In this document: piece after piece, positions 1 to 6,899 of the stretch
Layout: each line of letters begins with the position of its first letter
How positions within the stretch are numbered: position 1 is the first letter of the stretch
DNA from: Myxococcales bacterium
GTDB taxonomy: Bacteria > Myxococcota_A > Polyangia > Polyangiales > Houyiibacteriaceae
DNA: 49,998 bases
Direction of reading: 5' to 3'
Assembly (NCBI GenBank): GCA_029862185.1
Contig: JAOTXX010000026.1
Location: forward strand, 1-49,998
Translations under genes and position numbers: made by a program
Notes under the pieces: generated by a model
What the model saw: only the letters and a program-made list of their open reading frames with translations
Database searches by the model: none
Told to the model about the DNA's origin: nothing

Positions 1-511
1 AGACGCCCGCAAGGTCGAATAGCGTGGAAGGTGAGGTCAAAAGCGCATCTCCCGGTCCCAGCCCGAGTGTTTCGGCGGCATCCGCTCCCAAGATGCACTC
101 GCCCATCATCGCAAGACCTCGGCCTTCCGCGATACGAAGCTTTCGGAACGGGAAGTAATCGAGACTCGTGCCCACCAGTGGAAAGCCGCGCGCCATCAAT
201 CCGGTGCGAATGGGAATCCCCAGCGCAAGACCCGTCGCGTGGAGCGCTTCGACATCGGCGTCGGTGATCGGCTCGGTGCCCTTCAACTGGAAGTAGAGGG
301 CTTCCACGACCAGATCGAGGCTGCTGCCCTTCTTGCCAAGCACGAGCGGAGTCGCCTCAGCGCGGTCCAGCAACGACCTCTGCGTCGCGTGGCTCATCGC
401 ACGCATGAGCAAGGGCAGGCCTAGGAACACCGAAAGCGACAGAACCAGCAGGAGCGTCTTGCCTCGGTGGTGACGAAGGTAGCGCCAGGCGAGGTATATG
501 CTGTCTCTCAT
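1..511 (-). CDS. ABC exporter permease, MacB/FtsX-like (C-terminus beyond window)
   Basis: Only the first 170 codons are present; the gene runs off the left edge. The ATG at 511 lies 7 bases after the stop of the upstream ATPase gene, so the two are co-transcribed and probably translationally coupled. The protein opens with a short cytoplasmic stretch (MRDSIYLAWRYLRHHRGK) and one strong membrane helix at about residues 19-35 (LLLVLSLSVFLGLPLLM). It then enters a soluble extracytoplasmic part containing GKKGSSLDLVVEALYF, like the periplasmic domain of MacB/LolC-type permeases that move lipids, lipoproteins or peptides out of the inner membrane. The three C-terminal helices of the family would lie outside the window. 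Substrate cannot be told. The family call rests on topology and on the adjacent MacB-like ATPase. Confidence 0.8.
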   Translation of the reverse strand, partial: MRDSIYLAWRYLRHHRGKTLLLVLSLSVFLGLPLLMRAMSHATQRSLLDRAEATPLVLGKKGSSLDLVVEALYFQLKGTEPITDADVEALHATGLALGIPIRTGLMARGFPLVGTSLDYFPFRKLRIAEGRGLAMMGECILGADAAETLGLGPGDALLTSPSTLFDLAGV

Positions 512-518
512 CGACTCA

Positions 519-1205
519 TCACTCGGCGGGGCCCAGTGCTTCCAGGTCCACGATCTGTGCAAACTGGTCGAGCAGCCCATGATCGTGGGTGACCATCAGG
601 AGCGTGGTCGACCGGGCTTCGCACTGCTCGAACAGGAGGTCGAGTGCCTGCTGCTTGGCGGCGGGGTCGAGGTTTCCCGTCGGTTCATCGGCAAGGATCA
701 GCTTGGGCGTGGTGACGAGGGCACGGGCGATCGCGACGCGTTGCCGTTCGCCTTGGGAAAGCTCGCTCGGTCGCCGGTCGAGCAGCCCTGCAAGGCCCAG
801 GTCCGATGCAAGCTGGCGCCCTCGCGAGCGTACCGAGGGCTCCAGGCGAAGCTCGGGGTGCAGTCGGTACGGATAGAGAATGTTGTCGAGCACATCGAGG
901 TATTCCAGGAGCAGGAACTCCTGAAACACGAAGCCGATCGTGGTGATCCGAAACGAGCGCCGCGCCGACGCTGACAGGCGGTCGACGCGCACCCCGGCCG
1001 TGCTGACCTCGCCCGAACCAGGCCGCTCGATCCCCGAGATCAAATTCAGCAAGGTGGTCTTCCCCGAGCCGCTCGGCCCGATCGCGGCCGCCCGGGTTCC
1101 CGACGCAACCGTCAGCTGAGGCACATCGAGAGAGAAGCATCCGTGTGCATATTCGAACCGGACGTCGTGAAGAGAGATCACAGTTCTTCGAATGTAGCCC
1201 AGCAC
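519..1205 (-). CDS. ABC transporter ATP-binding protein (LolD/MacB-type)
   Basis: About 228 residues, the usual size of a stand-alone LolD/MacB-like ATPase. Walker A is GPSGSGKT at residues 43-50, the Q-loop Gln is near 95 (FVFQEF), the signature LSQGE starts at 149, and Walker B with catalytic Glu is LILADE at 169-174. It would bind ATP on the cytoplasmic face and drive the permease encoded directly downstream. The start is uncertain: GTG at 1205 gives an extension, whereas GTG at 1181 would begin VISLHDVRFEY, which is where the family normally starts. It follows the barrel-protein gene by about 33 bases, so all three may form one transcript. Confidence 0.88.
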   Translation of the reverse strand: MLGYIRRTVISLHDVRFEYAHGCFSLDVPQLTVASGTRAAAIGPSGSGKTTLLNLISGIERPGSGEVSTAGVRVDRLSASARRSFRITTIGFVFQEFLLLEYLDVLDNILYPYRLHPELRLEPSVRSRGRQLASDLGLAGLLDRRPSELSQGERQRVAIARALVTTPKLILADEPTGNLDPAAKQQALDLLFEQCEARSTTLLMVTHDHGLLDQFAQIVDLEALGPAE

Positions 1206-1237
1206 GGCTCGGACTCAATATGCCCGCGCAACGCCGC

Positions 1238-1903
1238 TCAGAAGTGGTAGACGCCGCACAAAGCCGAGCTGATCTCGTGCTCGACGATATCCTCGGTCGG
1301 GATGTTCGCATAGCCAAGCTCGAGGTCGAGGCTCCAGCGTGGGTTGAAGAAATACGCCCCCCCAATGACCGCGCCAATCCCGAAAGACATGATGTTTCGT
1401 TCGCCCTCCTGCTCCTCACGTTCCTTCTCGAAGATTCGGATGTTCCATGTGAGCACCAGCCCGATGAAGCCTTCCCAACGTCCTTTTCGGAAGAGTCCTC
1501 TCAAGATGAAGTCGAAGGGTGTGTCGAAGCGCTCTTTCGAGAAATAGAATGGCTTCGAAATGGTCAGCGCGAGATGCCCAGGGATTAGATCGCGGTCATA
1601 CCCGATGACGAACCCACCGAGGTGCTCGAAGGTCCTTAGCGGTTCGCCGGTTGTCTCGGAGTCGCGATTGCGAAGAATGTGAAAGGTGTAGGCGCCTCCG
1701 AACGTGAACCCATTGAGCCGCTCGTTTTCCTCGGCCTCTTCAGTTGCCTCTTCGGGTTCGGGTTCAGCACGAAGTTCCGACGAGCGTTCAGCGCGGGTCT
1801 CCGGGGGCTCGACCTCAGCGGCTTCCGCTGAATATGAATTCGCCAGGGACCATGCCAACAGAAACGCTCCGAGGGCGCGGGTCGTTGAGGCCATTCTGAT
1901 CAC
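1238..1903 (-). CDS. putative outer-membrane beta-barrel protein
   Basis: 221 residues from a GTG start at 1903, with ATG at 1894 as alternative. AGGAA sits just upstream and the GTG follows the stop of the MBL hydrolase gene by only 3 bases, which suggests translational coupling. A signal peptide ends near residue 29 (SYSAEA|AEV). Then comes a Glu-rich segment of about 30 residues and a region of alternating hydrophobic residues with aromatic girdles (FTFGGAYTFHIL, FIGLVLTWNIRIF, WSLDLELGYANI). The last residue is Phe after CGVYH, the usual terminal signal of outer-membrane barrels. Size and strand pattern fit an eight-stranded barrel. Function is unknown; its place behind the hydrolase/sulfatase genes might mean a role in substrate entry or anchoring, but that is inference. 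Confidence 0.72.
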   Translation of the reverse strand: MIRMASTTRALGAFLLAWSLANSYSAEAAEVEPPETRAERSSELRAEPEPEEATEEAEENERLNGFTFGGAYTFHILRNRDSETTGEPLRTFEHLGGFVIGYDRDLIPGHLALTISKPFYFSKERFDTPFDFILRGLFRKGRWEGFIGLVLTWNIRIFEKEREEQEGERNIMSFGIGAVIGGAYFFNPRWSLDLELGYANIPTEDIVEHEISSALCGVYHF

Positions 1904-1906
1904 CGT

Positions 1907-3247
1907 TCATTCCTGCGTCTCGTGGGTTCCGTACTGCTTGTTGATCTCGTCGTAGACGGGTTGAAGCACCTTCTTCATGTCGAGCTTCCCGCCGGAGATC
2001 TCGGGCGAATAGGGAATCCTCTTACTCTGGTCGGGTAGCTGCGGCTTCTCGGTGGCGGGCGGGGGCCACACATCCTCGTCCACGATCGCCATGCGGACGC
2101 GGATCTCATCCTTAGTGATGTTCCAGACCATGTAGTCGATGGAAAGACTCAGCGGACCGTCGTAGGTGGTGCGGATGCGATCGTTGATCGAAGCCGTCGT
2201 GTCGAAGTCTTTGAAGAAGTGATAGGCGACCGCCATCCGCGGCTTGATGATCGACATCACCTTCCCAAAGGCTTCAGGTGCGGTGTGGATCTGAGTGCCT
2301 ACCGCAAGCGCGCTCTGCGGCGTAAACTTGAACTTGTCGATCATGTCTGGAACGGCAATGAAGCACTCGTGAATCGCCAGGTCGGCCCCTTTCGCGTACT
2401 TTGCGTACCACTTGTTGGGGTAGGTATCTCCGCCAAACACGAATTTGAAACCGTTCCATTCGACGACGAAGCTCACCGGGCCGTCCAGGGAGTGAATCGC
2501 GGGGAACGACCGAATCGTCACCCCATTCTCTTGATAGATGACTGCGTTCATCCCCATGTAGTCGAACTCGGTGACGTCCAAGTGGTAACCCCGAGGGTCG
2601 GTCAGTCCTTGGCGGCCGTCGAGGTCCCAGGTGAGTGCTTTTCGCAAATGATCGAGCGCGTACTTGGTGCCCCTCTCGGGTGTCTCGGCGCTCGGTCCCC
2701 AAACCCGTAGCGGTTTTTGACGGCCGGCAAGCGCACCACCGACGAACAGCGCGTCGAGGTCACCGAAGTGGTCGGTATGCAGGTGGCTCAAGAAGACCTT
2801 GTCGAGGTAGTTGTAGGGGATCTGAAGCGCTGCAACGCGCTCCGCCGACCCGGTCCCGATGTCGAAGATGAATTTCTCGCCGTTCCCGAGCTCGAGGAGC
2901 CAGCAGGATGCCGCCTGCTTTGGACGCGCGGTAGGCATGCCCGTGCCGCAGGCGATCAACCGCATTTCGTTTGGTCCGAGGTCCTCGGTGTTCGGCGCGT
3001 AGAAATCACGATCACGCGCTTTGACGGGGGAATACGTGCCCGCCGCATCGACTTCTTGAGGCGCTTGATCGGGCTGCTCGCCCACTTTGGTGTTTTCACC
3101 GTTCTGCTCTTGCTTCGCTTGCGGCTCGGCAGGGGCCGGTGACTCAGGCTCGCGCTCGACCGGCGTGCAGCCGAAAATGGTACCGCTGATTCCCGTGACG
3201 ATCGCGAACATCAACACTTTAGCGGCCGCCCGTTTGATTCTTGCCAT
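1907..3247 (-). CDS. secreted MBL-fold metallo-hydrolase lipoprotein (paralogue 1)
   Basis: 446 residues from ATG 3247, chosen because AGGAAGAG precedes it and it creates a lipoprotein signal ending GTIFGC (Cys27); the upstream in-frame extension looks non-coding. After a Pro/Glu/Gln-rich linker (30-70), the MBL domain starts near 93 (MRLIACGTGMP) and has the metal motif HLHTDH at 155-160, followed by IRSFPAIHS, FVFGGDTYP and VAYHFF, which supply further metal ligands. This layout belongs to the RNase Z/arylsulfatase-like branch of the superfamily. It is clearly paralogous to the protein at 5019-6263 (shared AACGTGMP-like start, YHFF and TYDGPLS segments). Substrate unknown; the sulfatase gene between the paralogues suggests an ester or sulfate-ester route. 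Some relatives are labelled GntH-like, which I would not rely on. Confidence 0.85.
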   Translation of the reverse strand: MARIKRAAAKVLMFAIVTGISGTIFGCTPVEREPESPAPAEPQAKQEQNGENTKVGEQPDQAPQEVDAAGTYSPVKARDRDFYAPNTEDLGPNEMRLIACGTGMPTARPKQAASCWLLELGNGEKFIFDIGTGSAERVAALQIPYNYLDKVFLSHLHTDHFGDLDALFVGGALAGRQKPLRVWGPSAETPERGTKYALDHLRKALTWDLDGRQGLTDPRGYHLDVTEFDYMGMNAVIYQENGVTIRSFPAIHSLDGPVSFVVEWNGFKFVFGGDTYPNKWYAKYAKGADLAIHECFIAVPDMIDKFKFTPQSALAVGTQIHTAPEAFGKVMSIIKPRMAVAYHFFKDFDTTASINDRIRTTYDGPLSLSIDYMVWNITKDEIRVRMAIVDEDVWPPPATEKPQLPDQSKRIPYSPEISGGKLDMKKVLQPVYDEINKQYGTHETQE

Positions 3248-3318
3248 GGATCTCTTCCTGCTTGGGGTTTGCCGAAGGATGCCGCAGGTTCTCCCGAAAA
3301 GCGACCGCGAGTCCTTAC

Positions 3319-5013
3319 TCACTTCGGCACCCTGGGAACGATGTCGAGTACGCCGTTGTCCTTCTTGTATTGGTTCCACAGGGCGACCATTTCTCGGAGC
3401 GTCTCAGGTTGCTCGTTGCTGAGGTCGTGGAGCTCGGCCGGATCATTCGAGAGGTCGAAGAGCTCCCACTCACCAGTGCCAAGTGGCTTGGGCATCCAAA
3501 CGATTTTCCAGTTGCCGTCGATGAAGGCTTTAAAGCTAAACAGCTCGTACCCGACTCGGCTTGCTCCCGCGTATGACTTCTCGCTCTTGCCCGCGAAGAG
3601 GTCGAGCACCGATTGCCCCTGCATCGGCAGAACCTCGCGACCATCGATGGCATCGGGCTTCGCTGCGCCCGCGACGTCGAGCAGGGTCGGCATGATATCT
3701 CGAACGTGAACGAACGACTGATTGACCATGCCGGGCTGTGCCGGCTTGCCAGCGACTTTGACCAACAACGGCGCCTTGATGCCACCTTCGGTCGGATAGG
3801 CCTTGAACATTCGGCTCGGCGACATGCTCGCCTGGGCCCAGCCTGGACCCATCTCGATGTAGGAGCCCGGAAGACCGCGATTGTCGAGGCTGTTGTCGAA
3901 CGAGTCTAGGTACTCCTCGGTCTGACCCGGGTACGCCGTGGGCAGAGAACCGTTGGCGCCGTTGTCCGACATGAAGAGGATCATCGTGTTGTCGTACTCG
4001 TCGATCTCTTTCAGGTAGCCGAAGACGCGCGCAATTTGCTCGTCCATGTAGTCGACCATCGCGGCGTAGACTTCCATGTCGCGCGAGGCGAGCGCACGCT
4101 CCTCAGTGGAAAGCTCGTCCCATGCTTTGACGTTCGGCAGTCGAGGGAAGGGGACCGCGGCGCTCGGGACCATGCCGAGCTTCTTCAGGCCATCGAGCCT
4201 CGTTTGCCGAAGCGAGTCCCAGCCTTGGTCGTACTTGCCATTGTACTTGGCGATGTACTCTTTGGGCGCATGCAAAGGGTCGTGCGGCGCCGTGTAGGAC
4301 AGGTACGCAAAGAAGGGCTTGTCGTCGCTGCGGCCCTGCTCGAACCATTCGAGGAGTCGATCCGTGTAGTAGCGCGACGAGTAAAAGTCCTGCGGCAGCG
4401 AGTCGACTTCCTTTCCGTTTCGCCGGTAGACCATCGTCTCCGGGGGGCAGAGTGGCTTTCGGTCGTTCCAGTGGCTGCCGCCGCCCTGAAGGAGAACGAA
4501 GGTCTCTTCGAAGCCACGCGCGTGTGGGCTCGTCTCCTCCTCCGAACCGAGGTGCCACTTGCCCGCCATGTACGTGTGATATCCGGCCTGCCTCAGCACT
4601 TCGGGTAGGGCGGCCACCTCGAAGTTGAGATAACCCGCGTAGCCAGGGATCCCCTCCATCTCGGGCGTGACAAATTCCCCCATCGTGCCGAGGCCGGCGC
4701 GGTGGTTGTCCATCCCTGACAGCAGGACCGACCGCGTGGGCGAGCAGGTCGGCAGCACGTGGAAGTTGCTGAGCAGGACCCCTTCGTTGGCGAGCTGATC
4801 GAGCGCCGGCGTCGAGATCTCCCCGCCGTATGGCCCAATGTCGGAGAACCCGAGATCGTCGGCGACGATGAGGAGAATGTTGGGTGGCTTGGCCGGTTGG
4901 GGGGTGGCAGTAGGCTTGCAGCTCGCCATCGAGGCAAGACCCGCACAGAGGGCCAGCAGCACGATCGCGGACGGTGCTGCGAAGCCTTTCAAAGTTCGCT
5001 CGCGTCGATGCAT
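3319..5013 (-). CDS. Cys-type sulfatase, lipoprotein
   Basis: 564 residues from ATG 5013, five bases after the stop of the upstream MBL gene, which marks an operon; a longer reading upstream only overlaps that gene in another frame. A signal peptide with a weak lipobox (SMASC, Cys32) leads to the sulfatase core: ILLIVADDLGFSD with metal-binding Asp52/53, and the signature CSPTR at residues 90-94. The signature Cys would be oxidised to formylglycine by a maturase that is not in this window. Later MILFMSDNGANG supplies the second metal half-site, and EGGIKAPLLVK and DIMPTLLDVAG are typical arylsulfatase A-like segments. Expected to hydrolyse sulfate esters in the periplasm or at the outer membrane. 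The natural substrate cannot be deduced. Confidence 0.93.
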   Translation of the reverse strand: MHRRERTLKGFAAPSAIVLLALCAGLASMASCKPTATPQPAKPPNILLIVADDLGFSDIGPYGGEISTPALDQLANEGVLLSNFHVLPTCSPTRSVLLSGMDNHRAGLGTMGEFVTPEMEGIPGYAGYLNFEVAALPEVLRQAGYHTYMAGKWHLGSEEETSPHARGFEETFVLLQGGGSHWNDRKPLCPPETMVYRRNGKEVDSLPQDFYSSRYYTDRLLEWFEQGRSDDKPFFAYLSYTAPHDPLHAPKEYIAKYNGKYDQGWDSLRQTRLDGLKKLGMVPSAAVPFPRLPNVKAWDELSTEERALASRDMEVYAAMVDYMDEQIARVFGYLKEIDEYDNTMILFMSDNGANGSLPTAYPGQTEEYLDSFDNSLDNRGLPGSYIEMGPGWAQASMSPSRMFKAYPTEGGIKAPLLVKVAGKPAQPGMVNQSFVHVRDIMPTLLDVAGAAKPDAIDGREVLPMQGQSVLDLFAGKSEKSYAGASRVGYELFSFKAFIDGNWKIVWMPKPLGTGEWELFDLSNDPAELHDLSNEQPETLREMVALWNQYKKDNGVLDIVPRVPK

Positions 5014-5018
5014 CGTGC

Positions 5019-6263
5019 TTACTTTACGTTGTACTTCTTCTTGTAGTCGTCGAGCCAGGTCTTGTTCACTTCGCTCATATCCAGGCGCTGGTCGACGAGC
5101 TCTTTCCAGATCGTCTCCGGCTTGCGGCTCCTGTCGGGCTCGAGGCCCTTCTCCGTGCCCGGGACATCCCAGGCTTCGTCGGTCGAGACCGCCATTCGCT
5201 CCGTGATGCCCTTCTTGGTGAGGTTCCAGACCATCATGTCGGTCGCCATCGAGAGCGGGCCATCGTAGGTCTCGCGAATCCCTTCGTAGATGCCGTAGCG
5301 CGTGCCCTCTTCGTTGAAGAAGTGATAGGCGATCGCGAGCTTCGGTTTCAGCATGCTCATGACCTTGCCGAACGCCTGGGCTGACGTGTGGATGTCGGTG
5401 TTCATCATGATCGTGCGGGAGGGCGGCTGGTTGTAGTACTTGCGGAGCTGCTCTGCGGTCAACATCGCCTCGTGGATCACGATGTCGGCGTTCTTGGCGT
5501 ACTTGATGAACCAGGTGTTCGGGAACGTGTCGCCCCCGAAGACGACCTTGTAGCCCTTCCACTCGAGCGAGTAGCTCACCGGGCCGTCGCCCGCGTGGAT
5601 GGCCGGCCAGGAGCGAATGGTCACCCCGTTCTCTTTGTAGACGACCTGATTCACACCTTTGTAGTCGAACTCATGCGCGATGATCTTGCCTGGGATCGGG
5701 TTTACCTTCACCGCGCGCGTCATGTAGTCCCAGTTGTAGGCCTTGAGGAAGTGCTCGACGAAGTAGGCTGTGCCCATGTCCTTTCTCGACCCGCTCGGCC
5801 CCCAGATCTCCAACGGCGTGGTTCGACCGCCCGTCCAACCGCCAGCCCAAAGAGGTGCCAGGTCCCCAACGTGGTCGGTGTGCAAGTGGCTCGCGAAGAC
5901 TTTGGTCAACATGTCAGCGGGAATCATCAGGGACATGACGTTTGCCATCGAGCCTGTACCGAGGTCGAAGATGAACTTGTCACCGTTCCCGAGCTCGAAG
6001 ACCCAACACGACGCTGCCTGGCCGCGCCGCGCAGCCGGCATACCGGTCCCGCAGGCGATGATGCGGATCTCGTCCTTCCCCAGCGCCTCCGTTCCCGGAT
6101 AGTAGACGTACCGATCCGGCGCCGTCCCGACGGGGGACTTCACTTTCCCGCCCGCGGCCTGGGCGATCTGTGGCTCGTGGAAGCTCACGCCGACGAAGTA
6201 GCCGATGGTCATCGCGGCGAGTGTGAGCGCCACGGCGCCCATTGCAGTTCGTCCTGATCGCAT
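5019..6263 (-). CDS. secreted MBL-fold metallo-hydrolase (paralogue 2)
   Basis: 414 residues; ATG 6263 has an excellent AGGAGGG ribosome site six bases upstream. The N-terminus is a signal peptide or anchor (MRSGRTAMGAVALTLAAMTI) ending near QIAQAAGG. The MBL core carries ACGTGMP (70-76), HLHTDH (126-131), IRSWPAIHAGDG, VVFGGDTFPN, VIHEAM and IAYHFF, so all expected metal ligands appear present. It is a paralogue of the 1907-3247 protein but lacks its Cys lipobox. First gene of the probable operon MBL2-sulfatase-MBL1-barrel, with gaps of 5, 71 and 3 bases. It faces a TetR gene across 74 bases that hold a promoter and a palindrome. The role is probably hydrolysis of an exogenous ester or lactone; unproven. 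Confidence 0.86.
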   Translation of the reverse strand: MRSGRTAMGAVALTLAAMTIGYFVGVSFHEPQIAQAAGGKVKSPVGTAPDRYVYYPGTEALGKDEIRIIACGTGMPAARRGQAASCWVFELGNGDKFIFDLGTGSMANVMSLMIPADMLTKVFASHLHTDHVGDLAPLWAGGWTGGRTTPLEIWGPSGSRKDMGTAYFVEHFLKAYNWDYMTRAVKVNPIPGKIIAHEFDYKGVNQVVYKENGVTIRSWPAIHAGDGPVSYSLEWKGYKVVFGGDTFPNTWFIKYAKNADIVIHEAMLTAEQLRKYYNQPPSRTIMMNTDIHTSAQAFGKVMSMLKPKLAIAYHFFNEEGTRYGIYEGIRETYDGPLSMATDMMVWNLTKKGITERMAVSTDEAWDVPGTEKGLEPDRSRKPETIWKELVDQRLDMSEVNKTWLDDYKKKYNVK

Positions 6264-6283
6264 GAGACCCTCCTAGAGCCAAG

Positions 6284-6311
6284 ACCTTACAGAGTTGCTT
6301 GTCCTGGTCAA
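6284..6311 (-). promoter_or_regulatory. sigma-70-like promoter for the MBL2/sulfatase operon
   Basis: Reading the minus strand, TTGACC (6311-6306) and TAAGGT (6289-6284) are separated by 16 bases, giving 5/6 and 4/6 matches to the -35 and -10 consensus. A start near 6277 would leave a leader of about 14 bases with the AGGAGGG site. It overlaps the palindrome at 6298-6312. Confidence 0.45.
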
Positions 6312-6312
6312 G
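6298..6312. promoter_or_regulatory. palindromic operator candidate between MBL2 and tetR
   Basis: The 15-mer CTTGTCCTGGTCAAG is an imperfect palindrome (CTTGnCCnGGnCAAG). It lies in the divergent region and covers the -35 box of the minus-strand promoter. A second short dyad ACACAAGTGT follows at 6313-6322. Its place next to a TetR gene makes it the natural autoregulatory operator; this is inference from position and symmetry. Confidence 0.45.
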
Positions 6313-6337
6313 ACACAAGTGTATGGATGGTACAATC

Positions 6338-6889
6338 ATGCCGGCGAAGAAATCCCTGACCAAGGACGACTGGCTAAGGGCCGCGATGGAAATGCTGCGA
6401 ACGCGTGGTATCGGGGGTGTGCGCGTGCTCCCCTTGGCGAAAAAACTGCGTGTGAGCCGGGGAAGCTTCTATTGGCATTTCGAGAATCTGCAAGATCTGA
6501 AGGATTCGATGCTCGACTGGTGGGACCGGGAGATGACGGACTCGGTGATCGAGTCTGCCAATTCTGCTCAGGGCGGCGCTCAGCAGCGCCTCCTCACGGT
6601 GGGGGAGGAGGTCCTCAGAGCCGACCGCAACCGATACGATCTGGCGGTCCGTTCGTGGGCACAGGGCGACAAGAAGGCAAAGAGGGTCGTGCGGCGCGTC
6701 CTCCGCAAGCGCCTCGAGTATGTTACGAGCCTATTTCGAGAGGCGGGTTTCGCCCCAGCCGAGGCGCGCGCCCGAGGAGAGCTCATGGCCGTCTACATCA
6801 TGATGAGCGAGGAAGCCGACTTCAGCGACAAGTCCGAAGGGGAACGGCTTCGCCTCCTCAGGCGTCAGGTGCGTTCCCTCATGAGCTAG
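6338..6889 (+). CDS. TetR/AcrR-family transcriptional regulator
   Basis: 183 residues from ATG 6338 (MPAKKSLTKDDWL); ATG 6323 is an in-frame alternative and neither has a strong ribosome site. The N-terminal helix-turn-helix is visible as VRVLPLAKKLRVSRGSFYWH followed by F-E-N-L-Q-D-L, the standard TetR DNA-binding signature. The C-terminal part is helical and would bind a small ligand and dimerise. Divergent from the MBL2/sulfatase operon and 10 bases upstream of the next plus-strand gene, so it may control both directions through the 6298-6312 palindrome. The ligand is unknown; a sulfate ester or its hydrolysis product is a plausible guess. Confidence 0.9.
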   Translation: MPAKKSLTKDDWLRAAMEMLRTRGIGGVRVLPLAKKLRVSRGSFYWHFENLQDLKDSMLDWWDREMTDSVIESANSAQGGAQQRLLTVGEEVLRADRNRYDLAVRSWAQGDKKAKRVVRRVLRKRLEYVTSLFREAGFAPAEARARGELMAVYIMMSEEADFSDKSEGERLRLLRRQVRSLMS

Positions 6890-6899
6890 GAGAGATCCA

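Noticed and set aside
3319..5562. Sulfatase extended to a 747-residue protein
   Set aside because: The extra N-terminal part reads the upstream MBL gene in the wrong frame (Arg/His-rich shadow). ATG 5013 gives a normal signal peptide.
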